A DNA stretch of 16,419 nucleotides from Methanoregulaceae archaeon (GTDB lineage: Archaea; Halobacteriota; Methanomicrobia; Methanomicrobiales; Methanospirillaceae). Positions 5,913 through 13,297 of the stretch are shown piece by piece. The stretch spans positions 1-16,419 of the forward strand of contig JACTVF010000014.1 in NCBI GenBank assembly GCA_019695435.1, given 5' to 3'. The notes beneath the pieces are model-generated. The model did no database searches and was not told the DNA's origin. It saw only the letters and a program-made list of their open reading frames with translations. Both the position numbers and the translations under genes were made by a program. Position 1 is the first letter of the stretch. Each line of letters starts with the position of its first letter.

Positions 5913-6518
5913 ATGGCGGACCTCGTTTCAGGTGTAATCTACGCGTTTGCCGCGCTCTTTGTGATCCTCGATCCGATCTTATCGGTTCCGATCTTTGCAG
6001 GTATGACAAAAGGGCAGTCATCGCGGGAGATCCACAAGCAGGCATTTATCGCGGTCGCCGTCGCCGGCGTGCTGATGTATATCTTCCTCATCTTCAATAC
6101 CACGATTTTTGAGATCCTCGGTCTGACACTCTCCACCTTCCAGATCGCCGGCGGGATCCTATTGTTCCTTCTGGGTATGCAGATGGCGCTTGGACTGGAT
6201 ATCTGCAGGTCGAAGGACAAGGCCCCGACCGCAGCCGGTGTTGTCATTGGTACACCTATTCTCTGCGGCCCCGGCGCGATAACAACCGTGATGCTCCTGT
6301 CAAAGGATTATGGCATCCTCATCCCGTTTATTGCCATCACCCTCTCGCTTGTGGCGACCTGGATAATCCTGTATTTCTCTGCAGGTATCCAGAACATTCT
6401 CGGAATCGTTGTCACGGATATTATGGGGCGGGTGCTGGGTATGCTCGTTGCTGCCATTGCGGTGAAGATCATCTTCTCCGGGATCATGGGAACACTGGGC
6501 CTCACCATTCCTCTCTGA
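5913..6518 (+). CDS. MarC-family integral membrane protein
   Basis: A 201-residue membrane protein with six hydrophobic helices, the usual size of the MarC (UPF0056) family. Family blocks seen: ILDPILSVPIF in helix 1 (about 18-28), STFQIAGGILLFLLGMQMAL in helix 3 (about 74-93), GTPILCGPGAITTVMLL (about 112-128), and the final GRVLGMLVAAIAVKII block. The bacterial family name comes from an old link to multiple antibiotic resistance that was not upheld; the true role is unknown. It lies on the same strand as the permease, 68 bases after it, but probably has its own promoter. A T6 tract follows the stop. Confidence 0.93.
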   Translation: MADLVSGVIYAFAALFVILDPILSVPIFAGMTKGQSSREIHKQAFIAVAVAGVLMYIFLIFNTTIFEILGLTLSTFQIAGGILLFLLGMQMALGLDICRSKDKAPTAAGVVIGTPILCGPGAITTVMLLSKDYGILIPFIAITLSLVATWIILYFSAGIQNILGIVVTDIMGRVLGMLVAAIAVKIIFSGIMGTLGLTIPL

Positions 6519-6530
6519 ACCGGAGACCCA

Positions 6531-6536
6531 TTTTTT
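6531..6536 (+). terminator. T6 tract after the MarC-family gene
   Basis: Six T in a row, 12 bases after the stop codon at 6518, a plausible archaeal terminator. Confidence 0.5.
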
Positions 6537-6592
6537 GGAGGGGGATCCATTTTCAATAAAGGGCGTAAAGCACCGTGGGCTCTTACATAAAT

Positions 6593-6713
6593 GGTCCTTC
6601 GGCTCTGGAGAAACAGACGTAAACCGATGAAGTTTAGTGCGGAACCAAAAAAACCGGTAAAACACGTGCAAGGTCTCTCCGCCATGAAGGCCCCTCCGGG
6701 GCACGGAGTTTTT
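6593..6713 (+). ncRNA. Candidate small non-coding RNA (weak)
   Basis: Visible pairing: GGTCC with GGAACC (6593-6597 with 6641-6646, one A bulged) encloses two hairpins, TCTG/CAGA (6604-6617, 6-base loop) and TAAAC/GTTTA (6620-6636, 7-base loop). About 45 bases further on is CTCCG/CGGAG followed directly by T5. A TATA-like TTACATAAAT at 6582-6591 lies upstream, although at normal spacing transcription would start near 6612, inside the first hairpin. Stems are short and no known RNA family is recognised, so this is only a candidate. Confidence 0.2.
6694..6713 (+). terminator. GC-rich hairpin followed by T5
   Basis: CTCCG and CGGAG pair around a 5-base loop and are followed immediately by five T. 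An overlapping alternative stem, GCCCC/GGGGC, begins at 6690. It has the look of an intrinsic terminator for + strand transcription. Confidence 0.45.
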
Positions 6714-6890
6714 GCAGTGCTTTATAGTCATTGATCCGCCGCGGATGCGCCCTTTTTGGGGGTTGCGGCACTAAATCGCTCATGTGGGGGAGATAAGGAT
6801 GCACTCATCATATCTGAACGATTTTCACAGGAAACGCATGGCAGGACTCTCCTGCTCACAAAGGGAGGGTTCAATCGCACTGCATTCAAA

Positions 6891-6908
6891 GGCAATCCGG
6901 GCATTGCC
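6891..6908 (-). terminator. Hairpin just past the glycosyltransferase stop codon
   Basis: GGCAAT-CCGGGC-ATTGCC is a perfect 6-bp stem with a 6-base loop, 6 bases after the stop codon of the - strand gene and followed on that strand by TTTG. It probably shapes the 3' end of that transcript. Confidence 0.4.
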
Positions 6909-6914
6909 GGAGGC

Positions 6915-8393
6915 TTATCCCCCGGTAGATCTCCCCGAGAAATAATATTCAATCAGAGGGGGGAGGGGGGGCAGCGTATATACAAATACTCCTGGAACCT
7001 CTTGTGAACCAACCGTATAACTCCTAACAATCATAGAATCTGTCACGTTCCACGCACGCTCATCGTTCATAGTCTGGTTTGAATTCCCACTAAAAATATA
7101 ATAGAATGCGCCGATAAACTGGATACATATTGACGAAATAATCAGGCCGCCGACAACCGCGATAACAATCCATTTTTTCAGCCCCTGATGTCTGGCTTTT
7201 CCTGTGCCAAACCACTCCTCAAAGAAATAGCCGGTGTATAGGCATAAGATCGGGACAAGGCCGGTCAAAAACCTGGGACCATAGCAGAATTCAGCTGATG
7301 ATGCCCATGGAATAAAAAAACTATACAGGAGAATTTCCAGCAGGACTGCCAGCCCGGCCACGATCATCAGGGTTCTTATAGGGGAGTCCCTTGCCGTCCA
7401 GATCACATAAAATCCAACTACGGACAGCAGAAGAACCGGGCAGTAGATAAAAAGTCCCACATTTGGCGATATAAGGAGACCCAGGTAATGCCCGACAAAA
7501 CCCGCATTCACTGCAAAAAGGGAGAGGTTCTCTGCGTACCCTCCAAAAACGTTCCCGAAAATGGAGTAATTGTAATATAAAAAAGGAAATCCTCCAAGAA
7601 CACCCCCAGTCAGATAATAAAGGATCTTTGTCCTCTGATACCAGACAATATAGAAAAGTATCGGGAGGAGGAGGAGGGAATCGGGAGGCCGGTTAAAAAC
7701 AAACAGGCCAGAGAGTATTCCCAGAAGAACAATGTAAATCCACGATTCATTTTTTTCGTTCTTTATAATCAGATAGATCAAAGCGATAAGGAGCAGTTCG
7801 ACAGTACCGTGTTGCCAGAGGGAAAGGCTACTGATCGACCAGGTACTGGTTGCAAAAGCAAAGATAAACGTAGTAAGTATCGCAATTCTCTTCGAGAACA
7901 ACTCTTTTCCTGAAAGATATACAAGGACTCCAGCAATAGCTGCAATAAAAGCAGCTGCAGATTTTGCAAGAATGTAAAAGTCCTTGTCTCCAAACGGGGT
8001 ATTAAAGAGGTTAGTGAGTGCGTACGATATAGCATAAACAGGCGTGACAAGAACCGGTGTCACAATAGGGAAAATTGAGACATAGTGACCTTGAACGAAT
8101 GTAAACGCATATGAGTAATCCGGATTGGAAATAAATGAAGTAGCAAAATCTAAATATAAATTATGGTTTGTTAGCAACCCTATCGGGAGGAGCGTGGCCG
8201 GAGCAACATCGCCGCTTATTAACCCGACTCCAGTAACTGTATTGTATGCGATATAGAGAACAATAAAGAGGATAATGGTATCATATCGATTGATATAGTG
8301 AAGCAGGGGGTCAGGGAATTTTGAGGGCAATTTACTTGCAGGATTTTTGGAGGCCTGCGATTGTTTTGCACCACTTTTATTTTTTTGTTTCAC
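6915..8393 (-). CDS. Polytopic GT-C-like membrane glycosyltransferase
   Basis: A 492-residue membrane protein. A Lys/Ser-rich cytosolic tail (1-35) is followed by about eleven or twelve hydrophobic helices and a final extracytoplasmic stretch. The first external loop has SGDVAPATLLP (60-70), then GHYVSIFPIVTPVLVTPVY (102-120). This GD...LP plus GH..S.yP...P.y pattern occurs in the ArnT/PMT-like GT-C superfamily, where an acidic residue of the first loop (here probably Asp62) is catalytic. Such enzymes move sugars from polyprenyl-phosphate carriers onto surface proteins or lipids; donor and acceptor are unknown. It starts at a GTG with GGAG 7 bases upstream and a TATA box at 8430-8440. Its base composition is clearly richer in A+T than its neighbours, with many AAA, ATA and TTT codons, suggesting acquisition from elsewhere. 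Confidence 0.75.
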   Translation of the reverse strand: MKQKNKSGAKQSQASKNPASKLPSKFPDPLLHYINRYDTIILFIVLYIAYNTVTGVGLISGDVAPATLLPIGLLTNHNLYLDFATSFISNPDYSYAFTFVQGHYVSIFPIVTPVLVTPVYAISYALTNLFNTPFGDKDFYILAKSAAAFIAAIAGVLVYLSGKELFSKRIAILTTFIFAFATSTWSISSLSLWQHGTVELLLIALIYLIIKNEKNESWIYIVLLGILSGLFVFNRPPDSLLLLPILFYIVWYQRTKILYYLTGGVLGGFPFLYYNYSIFGNVFGGYAENLSLFAVNAGFVGHYLGLLISPNVGLFIYCPVLLLSVVGFYVIWTARDSPIRTLMIVAGLAVLLEILLYSFFIPWASSAEFCYGPRFLTGLVPILCLYTGYFFEEWFGTGKARHQGLKKWIVIAVVGGLIISSICIQFIGAFYYIFSGNSNQTMNDERAWNVTDSMIVRSYTVGSQEVPGVFVYTLPPLPPLIEYYFSGRSTGG

Positions 8394-8400
8394 GGAGATA

Positions 8401-8404
8401 CTCC
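8401..8404 (-). promoter_or_regulatory. Shine-Dalgarno deciding the GTG start of the glycosyltransferase
   Basis: GGAG on the - strand lies 7 bases before the GTG at 8393-8391. No ATG nearby has comparable support. Confidence 0.7.
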
Positions 8405-8429
8405 AGTATATCAGAAATCGTTTCCGTCA

Positions 8430-8440
8430 AATATTATAAT
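8430..8440 (-). promoter_or_regulatory. TATA box of the glycosyltransferase gene
   Basis: On the - strand ATTATAATATT is centred about 42 bases before the GTG start, predicting transcription start near 8408 and a leader of about 15 bases that just includes the GGAG motif. Confidence 0.5.
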
Positions 8441-8634
8441 AGTAATTGGCTTCTTCGAAAGTTTATAGATCTTCCGAATTTGTCCAGATTTCAACTAGTT
8501 TTTGTGGATATTATACAATCTATAAGGTAAGGATTACTGAGCATATGAACTGCAAGAAGAACTGTGAAGCGGGCCGGCACGCATGATCTGATGCCCCCTT
8601 CGGCAGGATCGCCCCGGGGAGGTTTAAACCAACG

Positions 8635-8639
8635 AAAAA
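8635..8639 (-). terminator. T5 tract after the DUF2156 gene
   Basis: On the - strand CCTTTTTCG lies about 28 bases past the stop codon of the DUF2156 gene. Short but suitably placed. Confidence 0.3.
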
Positions 8640-8666
8640 GGCGCAGGATTGATAGGGGAGTCCGGT

Positions 8667-9554
8667 TTACCGTCTGAGCGACCAGACCTCGATCATATGG
8701 TGCGGGTGATACCGCATCTTTGCTTCCCGGAGCCCGGCGACGCCGAGATCGCTCTCCCGGTTGATGTACTCCACCTCGCCTGCCAAGAGCGCGGCCGTCT
8801 CCGCGTTGATCGCCTTGTAGATCCCCTCACAGTCCGGCAACCCTTTCTCGAAATGGACGAGGGCTGTATCAGCGTTAAGGCGCTCGAAGATGGACATGGC
8901 ACCGATCTGCCCGCTGACCCGGATCAAAAGGCCCCGCACGGGCAGCTCGGTGAAATGCTCGATCGCGTAGAAGACCGCCTCCTTCTCGTGGGCGAGCACA
9001 AGGTCGTTCTCGCACCCCTTCCACTCGCACCACTTCACCAGGAAACCCATCACTTCTTCACGGTTGCCGGCTGTGATCGGCTCGACCGTGTGGCTGCAGT
9101 TCTTCCGGAATTTGTTGATCTGGCTGCGGATCTTGAGGTAGTTCTTACCCGGGAGCTCCGCAAGATCCAACGCCCGGTACACATACTCGAAGTGGTTCCG
9201 GTCAGGGAGGAGGGTGAGGGTGGGATCGAGATCCCGCATCCATTGCGCCGTTGCCGGATCGATAAGAACGATCGGGGTATCGTCGCCCTTGTCCAGTGCA
9301 AAGCGGATGAGTGCCTTCATGAGCGCAGGATCGCGTGGGCCGATGGGCGGGCGGAACCGGGTCACCCCGGCAATAGTACTTGCCAAGATCACGTTCCCGT
9401 TCATGAAGGCGTACCGGTACTGGGCAAAATGGTTCCAGCAGACCATGTTCGTGAACGTATTGTCGCTGTGTGTCTGGGGATATAGTGCGTAGTGGCGTTC
9501 GAAAAATGCCCGGTCGGCAAGCGTAACCGGCCTGAAATCTTCCTGTGAAAGCAT
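8667..9554 (-). CDS. DUF2156 (phosphatidylglycerol lysyltransferase C-terminal-like) protein
   Basis: A 295-residue soluble protein without signal peptide or membrane helix. It has the two-lobed acyltransferase pattern of the DUF2156 family: an N-terminal lobe with FTNMVCWNH (34-42), then EYVYRALDLAELPGKNYLKI (123-142) leading into RSQINKFRK (143-151), and a C-terminal block YINRESDLGVAGLREAKMRY (263-282) followed by HPHHMIEVW. These are shared with the catalytic domain of lysyl-phosphatidylglycerol synthases, which use aminoacyl-tRNA as donor. The membrane flippase part of those enzymes is absent, so a lipid-modifying role is not established; a soluble aminoacyl or acyl transferase is the safer guess. 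Start ATG 9554 is preferred: GGTGAT ends 5 bases upstream. A GTG at 9557 is next to it. TGATG overlap with the GNAT gene implies translational coupling. Confidence 0.85.
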   Translation of the reverse strand: MLSQEDFRPVTLADRAFFERHYALYPQTHSDNTFTNMVCWNHFAQYRYAFMNGNVILASTIAGVTRFRPPIGPRDPALMKALIRFALDKGDDTPIVLIDPATAQWMRDLDPTLTLLPDRNHFEYVYRALDLAELPGKNYLKIRSQINKFRKNCSHTVEPITAGNREEVMGFLVKWCEWKGCENDLVLAHEKEAVFYAIEHFTELPVRGLLIRVSGQIGAMSIFERLNADTALVHFEKGLPDCEGIYKAINAETAALLAGEVEYINRESDLGVAGLREAKMRYHPHHMIEVWSLRR

Positions 9555-9979
9555 CACGGATCACCATGGTAGATCAGAGGAATGTGCCCCTCCATCCGGG
9601 CAAATCCCAGTGGAAGGTAGAAGTTTTCCGAGCCGGGCTCGGCAACAAGGGCGATCCATGAGATCCCCGCTTCCCTGCACCGCGCAATAAGCAGGGAGAC
9701 AAGCGCCGTCCCCAGATCCTTCCGCCGGTACTGGGGGAACACCACGAGATCCTGGATATACGCATCTGATACACCATCCGAGATCACGCGCCCCATCCCG
9801 ACTGCGCGGCCTGTTTTTTTATCGGCCGCCACCACGAAGGCAAAGCTGCCGCTGATAATCCTAGGGATCTCGGCAGGATCAAACTCGTCCTTCCACCAGC
9901 AACCGGCCCGGTACAGTGCGATGATCTCATCCTCATTCCACGAGCGCACAAGAGAGATGCTGATATCATCCGCATTCAT
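9554..9979 (-). CDS. GNAT-family N-acetyltransferase
   Basis: A 141-residue single-domain GNAT enzyme, which transfers an acetyl group from acetyl-CoA to an amine; the substrate is unknown. Strand 4 and the CoA-binding motif A are clear: AYIQDLVVFPQYRRKDLGTA (73-92), with the RR.DLG.A pyrophosphate loop at about 85-92, followed by the helix LVSLLIARCREAG and the motif B region with FYLPLGFARMEG (120-131). GGGAGGT ends 8 bases upstream of the ATG at 9979. It is the first gene of a two-gene unit with the DUF2156 protein, whose ATG overlaps this gene's TGA. A TTTTATTC sequence at 10011-10018 may be its TATA box. It might act on the same pathway as its partner, but nothing in the sequence proves this. 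Confidence 0.92.
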   Translation of the reverse strand: MNADDISISLVRSWNEDEIIALYRAGCWWKDEFDPAEIPRIISGSFAFVVAADKKTGRAVGMGRVISDGVSDAYIQDLVVFPQYRRKDLGTALVSLLIARCREAGISWIALVAEPGSENFYLPLGFARMEGHIPLIYHGDP

Positions 9980-9987
9980 CGCACACG

Positions 9988-9994
9988 ACCTCCC
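9988..9994 (-). promoter_or_regulatory. Shine-Dalgarno of the GNAT gene
   Basis: GGGAGGT on the - strand, 8 bases before the ATG at 9979, fixes that start. Confidence 0.7.
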
Positions 9995-10010
9995 GGGGAA
10001 AAAGATGGCA

Positions 10011-10022
10011 GAATAAAAGATA
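10011..10022 (-). promoter_or_regulatory. Possible TATA box of the GNAT-DUF2156 unit, or end of the spc transcript
   Basis: On the - strand TATCTTTTATTC is the only A/T-rich stretch between cmk and the GNAT gene. As a TATA box it would start transcription near 9990, at the GNAT Shine-Dalgarno. Its T-rich centre might alternatively help end the long ribosomal transcript. Confidence 0.3.
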
Positions 10023-10069
10023 ACAGTTATGGTGCTGGTACCGGGCCATCGTTGTCATTACCAGACCCG

Positions 10070-10618
10070 TTATGCTGACTTCCCGCGGACTGCCTGCAAC
10101 TGCCCGACAGCAGTATCGACAATCGCCCCGAGCTCCCCGATCCCCCAGTGCTCCGAATTGAGGATAAGGTGGTAGATGGAGAGATCGTTGATATCGATAT
10201 CATAGTACTGGCGGTACCGCACCGCTTCGCAGTGCTCGCGTTCGAGCGTGATCATCTTTGCCGTCTCTACATCAGCAATCTGGTCGCGGAATACGATCCG
10301 TTCGAGCCGGCAGCCGATGGGGGCAAACAGCCAGATCCTGAGATCAGCCTTCTCCACCATCCAGCCCGAGAGCCGGCCCTCGACAATGATATTGTCTCTC
10401 TGTTCCGCGATCTCTTTCTGCCGGGCATCGATCATCTTGTCGTAGGCCGGGTCTCTCTCGGCAAGCCGGCCGAATTCGGCAAGTCCCATGTTGTGCTTTT
10501 TCGCACATTCACGGAAGACCTCGCCGGCCGAGATCATTGTAAACCCGTGGTGTTCTGCAAGGTACCGTGAGAGCGAGGTCGTCCCGCTGCCGGGGAGCCC
10601 GCTCACGGTGATCCGCAT
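10070..10618 (-). CDS. cmk: Cytidylate kinase, archaeal type
   Basis: A 182-residue cytoplasmic kinase converting CMP and dCMP to the diphosphates with ATP. The P-loop is GLPGSGTTS (7-15), where the usual Lys is replaced by Thr as is normal for archaeal Cmk. The nucleotide-binding region follows with MISAGEVFRECAKKHNMGLA, then IIVEGRLSGWM and the lid region LERIVFRDQ. The start at 10618 gives a protein beginning directly at MRITVSGLPGSG; the frame is open for 26 more residues upstream, but those lie inside DUF106 and have no family similarity. Its ATG overlaps the DUF106 TGA by one base (TGATG), with a GGGGGAA motif a few bases before. It is the last gene of the spc operon here. Confidence 0.95.
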   Translation of the reverse strand: MRITVSGLPGSGTTSLSRYLAEHHGFTMISAGEVFRECAKKHNMGLAEFGRLAERDPAYDKMIDARQKEIAEQRDNIIVEGRLSGWMVEKADLRIWLFAPIGCRLERIVFRDQIADVETAKMITLEREHCEAVRYRQYYDIDINDLSIYHLILNSEHWGIGELGAIVDTAVGQLQAVRGKSA

Positions 10619-11229
10619 CAGATTCCCCCGATGTTGAGGGCCTTTCTGATCACCTGACTGATCGTAATCGAACAGATCATATACCAGATGATCCATGCAG
10701 GAATAACCCAGAGCAGGGGCGCCGTCAGGCTCACCGTCCCGTAGTACGGGAGCGTGATCGTGTTGTGGATCTGGCTGAGCCGGTACAGCAGCCAGAAGAA
10801 GATCGGGACGGTCAGGACCAGGATATACGCCATCGGCTTGAACTGCTGCTGGGAGAGCTCGAGCTGCTCGCGCATCATGCGGTCTTTTTTCACGTCCAGT
10901 TTCTTGATCCTCTTCTCATCCTGGGACAACATTGCTTCCCGGTACTCTTTCTGGAACTCCTTCATCCGGTCCTGTACTTCCGTCATCCGCTCATAATCGA
11001 TCGTATACTTCTGGATAACAGAGGAGTACAGGCCGGTCGCTGCCGAGAGGATCACGATCAGGATGAAGAACGGTATCCCGAACCCTTCAACCAGAGGGGC
11101 AAGAACCGTATCGATCCCGTGCCCCACACCAACCCGCAGCCATGCGATGCTGTAGGAGAACATCATCAGCAGCATGAAGAGCAGTGCGATGTATAATCCG
11201 TACTTTTCCCAGAATTTTCCAAAGTCCAT
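10618..11229 (-). CDS. DUF106 protein, archaeal Oxa1/YidC/EMC3-superfamily membrane insertase
   Basis: A 203-residue membrane protein. Helices are visible at about 12-31 and 52-73, then a charged coiled-coil hairpin (about 76-128, RMTEVQDRMKEFQKEYREAM onward), then helices at about 133-151 and 169-195. This order, with a cytoplasmic coiled coil between core helices, is that of the archaeal DUF106 group related to YidC, Oxa1 and eukaryotic EMC3/TMCO1, which insert proteins into the membrane next to the ribosome and Sec channel. Its place between secY-adk and cmk is the common archaeal arrangement and supports a role in co-translational membrane insertion. GGTGA lies 4 bases before the ATG. The gene begins 19 bases after adk. 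Confidence 0.93.
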   Translation of the reverse strand: MDFGKFWEKYGLYIALLFMLLMMFSYSIAWLRVGVGHGIDTVLAPLVEGFGIPFFILIVILSAATGLYSSVIQKYTIDYERMTEVQDRMKEFQKEYREAMLSQDEKRIKKLDVKKDRMMREQLELSQQQFKPMAYILVLTVPIFFWLLYRLSQIHNTITLPYYGTVSLTAPLLWVIPAWIIWYMICSITISQVIRKALNIGGI

Positions 11230-11248
11230 GAAGTCACCTTACATGGGA

Positions 11249-11821
11249 TTACCTGAGGACGTCTGCCATCTCCACTGCGGCAAGATCCAGCAGGTGATCG
11301 GCGTTGGTGATGATCCTGATGGTACACCCGGTTACCATGGCATATGCGGCGGCGATAGAGCGGTTGAACTGCTGGTGCTCGGCAATTGCACGCGCACCTT
11401 CCTTGTCCCGGCTTCTCGTCTCGTCATTCAGGCGCCGCATGAGGATCTGGTCATTATCCGTTTCAACGAGAATGATGACATCGGGCATGATCTCGCGGAG
11501 TACCCATTCAGGAAGCCCGGCGAGATAACCCGTAGGGGTTTTCACCGATGCGTGCGTGTCGATCATGACGTTGCCGTCAATCTTTGCGATCGCCTGTGCC
11601 GCACGCTGCTGGAGCCGTTTCTGATCGGCCCGGTCGAGCGTACGCATCTGGTCGCGGTTTTCCACGAGCCCCTCGCTTTTGGCCACTTCGAACATAAAGG
11701 AGCCAAAATTGATGGGCTGGTATTCCACCCCCTCGCTTTTGAGTTTGTTCAACGCCTCGTTGATGACCGTGGTCTTACCGACCCCCGGCACACCCGTGAT
11801 AATGACCTTTTTTCCTGCCAT
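11249..11821 (-). CDS. adkA: Adenylate kinase, archaeal type (AdkA)
   Basis: A 190-residue cytoplasmic enzyme interconverting AMP plus ATP with two ADP. It has the archaeal P-loop GVPGVGKTT (10-18), then INFGSFMFEVAKSEG, the RDQMRTLDRADQKRLQ helix, IDTHASVKTPTGYLAGLP (about 87-104) and the LRRLND.TRSRD region near the C-terminal third, matching the trimeric archaeal AdkA rather than the bacterial-type Adk. The start at 11821 matches the usual 189-192 residue length and has AGGG about 7 bases upstream; in-frame starts at 11836 and 11839 would add five or six residues. It follows the SecY stop by only 18 bases, the usual archaeal secY-adk pairing. Confidence 0.95.
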   Translation of the reverse strand: MAGKKVIITGVPGVGKTTVINEALNKLKSEGVEYQPINFGSFMFEVAKSEGLVENRDQMRTLDRADQKRLQQRAAQAIAKIDGNVMIDTHASVKTPTGYLAGLPEWVLREIMPDVIILVETDNDQILMRRLNDETRSRDKEGARAIAEHQQFNRSIAAAYAMVTGCTIRIITNADHLLDLAAVEMADVLR

Positions 11822-11839
11822 TCCTGTTCCCTTCATCAA

Positions 11840-13273
11840 TCATTCTTTGCCAAAGAACGTCCGCATGAACGGATACATCTCCATGATCTGCTGGCTCGCT
11901 ATCTCTTCGTACAGCCTGTACGTGATACTCACGGTCAGTAACAACCCCGTACCGCTGACAGCCCCGATGACACCGAAGAGGTTCGCAACCACACTGAGGA
12001 TACCGATGAATACCCCGCCGATGATCGTGACACGGGGGATGTACCGGTCCAGGTATTTCTCCAGCACCTGGGGATTTCTCCGGTACCCCGGGATCGACAT
12101 ACCGGACATCTGGATCTGCCGGGCCACATCCTTTGAATCGAGACCTGCGGTCTTGATCCAGAAGAGTGCGAAGATCGCACCGCCCACTACCATGAATGTC
12201 GTATCGATCCCCATACGCAGGAGGACTTCCCAGGGTGCGTGCCCGAGATCGGTCGCCCACCACATCCAGTCTGTCGGGCCGCTGATAGGTGCGAGGAAGT
12301 ACATCAGGCCTGACTGGGGGGTCTGGCCGTTGAATTTACCCAAGATGGTGATGCCCACATTGGAGAGGAACATCCCCACCATCTGGATGTTGGCCTGGAG
12401 CACCCGTACCAGGATCATCGGCAGGACACTGGCGTAGATCAGTTTGACCGGGAAACGTGCCCGGGCACCTCTCACCTGAGCATGGGCGAGGGGGATCTCA
12501 ATGCGGGTAGATTCCACGTAGACGATGATCAGGAAGATGATGATGGTGGTGGCAAAAGCAAGGAGATTCGTTCCGAAGTACTGGATGAAATTCGCACCGT
12601 CAAGCACGACCGCAAACAGGCGCGGGAAGAACCCGACCGGATAGGGATCGCTGACAGCGGTCCAGTTGATGAATCCATTCACGAGGGCCTGCGAGATACC
12701 GGCAATAATGAAGAGTCCGACACCGGAACCGATACCCCACTTGGTAACCACTTCATCCATCAAGAAGACAAGGACACCACCGATACAGATCTGGATAAAG
12801 ATCAACAGCGAGACAGCGAAGAGGTTGCCGCCGAAGAACTGTGCTGCAATGGTGGGATCGGGCTGCATGAACCCGCCGATGAGGTTCGGCGCGGCCTCGA
12901 CCACGATCATAACAAGAATGAGGATCTTCTGGAGACCCATGTACATGACCTGTCCACGGGCCTCGCTCGTATCAATATGGAGGATATCGGCACCTTTTAA
13001 GAGCTGGAGCACGATGGACGCCGTGACGATCGGCCCGATACCGAGGTGTACGATCGAACCACTTGCACCGGCAAGCAGGGCACGCCAGTACATGAACACA
13101 TCCTGTGAACTGGATGCAAGCCCGAATACCGGGATATTCGTGAGCGCAAAATACAGAATTAAGATTCCCAGTGTCCACATCAGTTTGTTCTTGAAGTGGA
13201 CATGCCCCTCAGGGGCCTTGACTGCGGGCATCGCAGCAAGAATGGGTTCCATTCGATCCAGCAGGTCTCCCAT
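11840..13273 (-). CDS. secY: Preprotein translocase subunit SecY
   Basis: The central channel protein of the Sec translocon, 477 residues, ten membrane helices. Archaeal hallmarks: the N-terminal amphipathic segment before helix 1 (LLDRMEPILAAMPAVKAPEG), helix 1 with ILILYFALTNIPVFGL, the plug region SSQDVFMYWRALLAGASGSI, the GIGPIVTASIVLQLL helix 2, and the cytoplasmic loop ESTRIEIPLAHAQVRGARAR, whose basic residues contact the ribosome. The C-terminus ends in MRTFFGKE. GGTGA lies 4 bases before the ATG. It follows uL15 by 24 bases in the archaeal spc operon, so that translocon and ribosomal proteins are made together. Confidence 0.98.
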   Translation of the reverse strand: MGDLLDRMEPILAAMPAVKAPEGHVHFKNKLMWTLGILILYFALTNIPVFGLASSSQDVFMYWRALLAGASGSIVHLGIGPIVTASIVLQLLKGADILHIDTSEARGQVMYMGLQKILILVMIVVEAAPNLIGGFMQPDPTIAAQFFGGNLFAVSLLIFIQICIGGVLVFLMDEVVTKWGIGSGVGLFIIAGISQALVNGFINWTAVSDPYPVGFFPRLFAVVLDGANFIQYFGTNLLAFATTIIIFLIIVYVESTRIEIPLAHAQVRGARARFPVKLIYASVLPMILVRVLQANIQMVGMFLSNVGITILGKFNGQTPQSGLMYFLAPISGPTDWMWWATDLGHAPWEVLLRMGIDTTFMVVGGAIFALFWIKTAGLDSKDVARQIQMSGMSIPGYRRNPQVLEKYLDRYIPRVTIIGGVFIGILSVVANLFGVIGAVSGTGLLLTVSITYRLYEEIASQQIMEMYPFMRTFFGKE

Positions 13274-13297
13274 TATTTCACCAAAAAATCAGGTGGG

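Larger units (their letters stand above)
6519..6914. other. Intergenic region with several hairpins and T-tracts
   Basis: I see no supportable gene in these 396 bases between convergent genes. They contain: a TTACATAAAT TATA-like sequence (6582-6591, + strand); a possible small folded unit 6593-6646; GCCCC-TCC-GGGGC overlapping CTCCG-N5-CGGAG followed at once by T5 (6690-6713); ATCCG-CCG-CGGAT (6734-6746) followed by a T5 at 6753-6757; and GGCAAT-CCGGGC-ATTGCC (6891-6908) at the end of the - strand gene. The density of such elements is higher than in the other gaps of the window. Confidence 0.5.
8394..8666. other. Gap between the glycosyltransferase and the DUF2156 gene
   Basis: Bases 8394 to about 8540 are A/T-rich and hold the - strand glycosyltransferase promoter. 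From about 8545 the composition switches to GC-rich like the rest of the window. I see no gene, tRNA or flanking repeat here, so the right edge of the A/T-rich island is marked only by composition. Confidence 0.5.

Noticed and set aside
6756..7007. 83-residue + strand frame in the intergenic hairpin region
   Set aside because: No ribosome site, no recognisable domain, and it runs into the 3' end of the glycosyltransferase gene on the other strand.
8545..8666. Possible tRNA or attachment site at the edge of the A/T-rich island
   Set aside because: I found no cloverleaf, no CCA-like end and no direct repeat matching the left edge of the island near 6915.
8649..9485. 278-residue + strand frame opposite the DUF2156 gene
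   Set aside because: The - strand gene has clear family motifs and coupling to GNAT; this frame is the GC-skewed complement.
10619..10696. 26-residue N-terminal extension of Cmk
   Set aside because: It lies wholly within DUF106, has no family similarity, and the P-loop strand begins properly at 10618.
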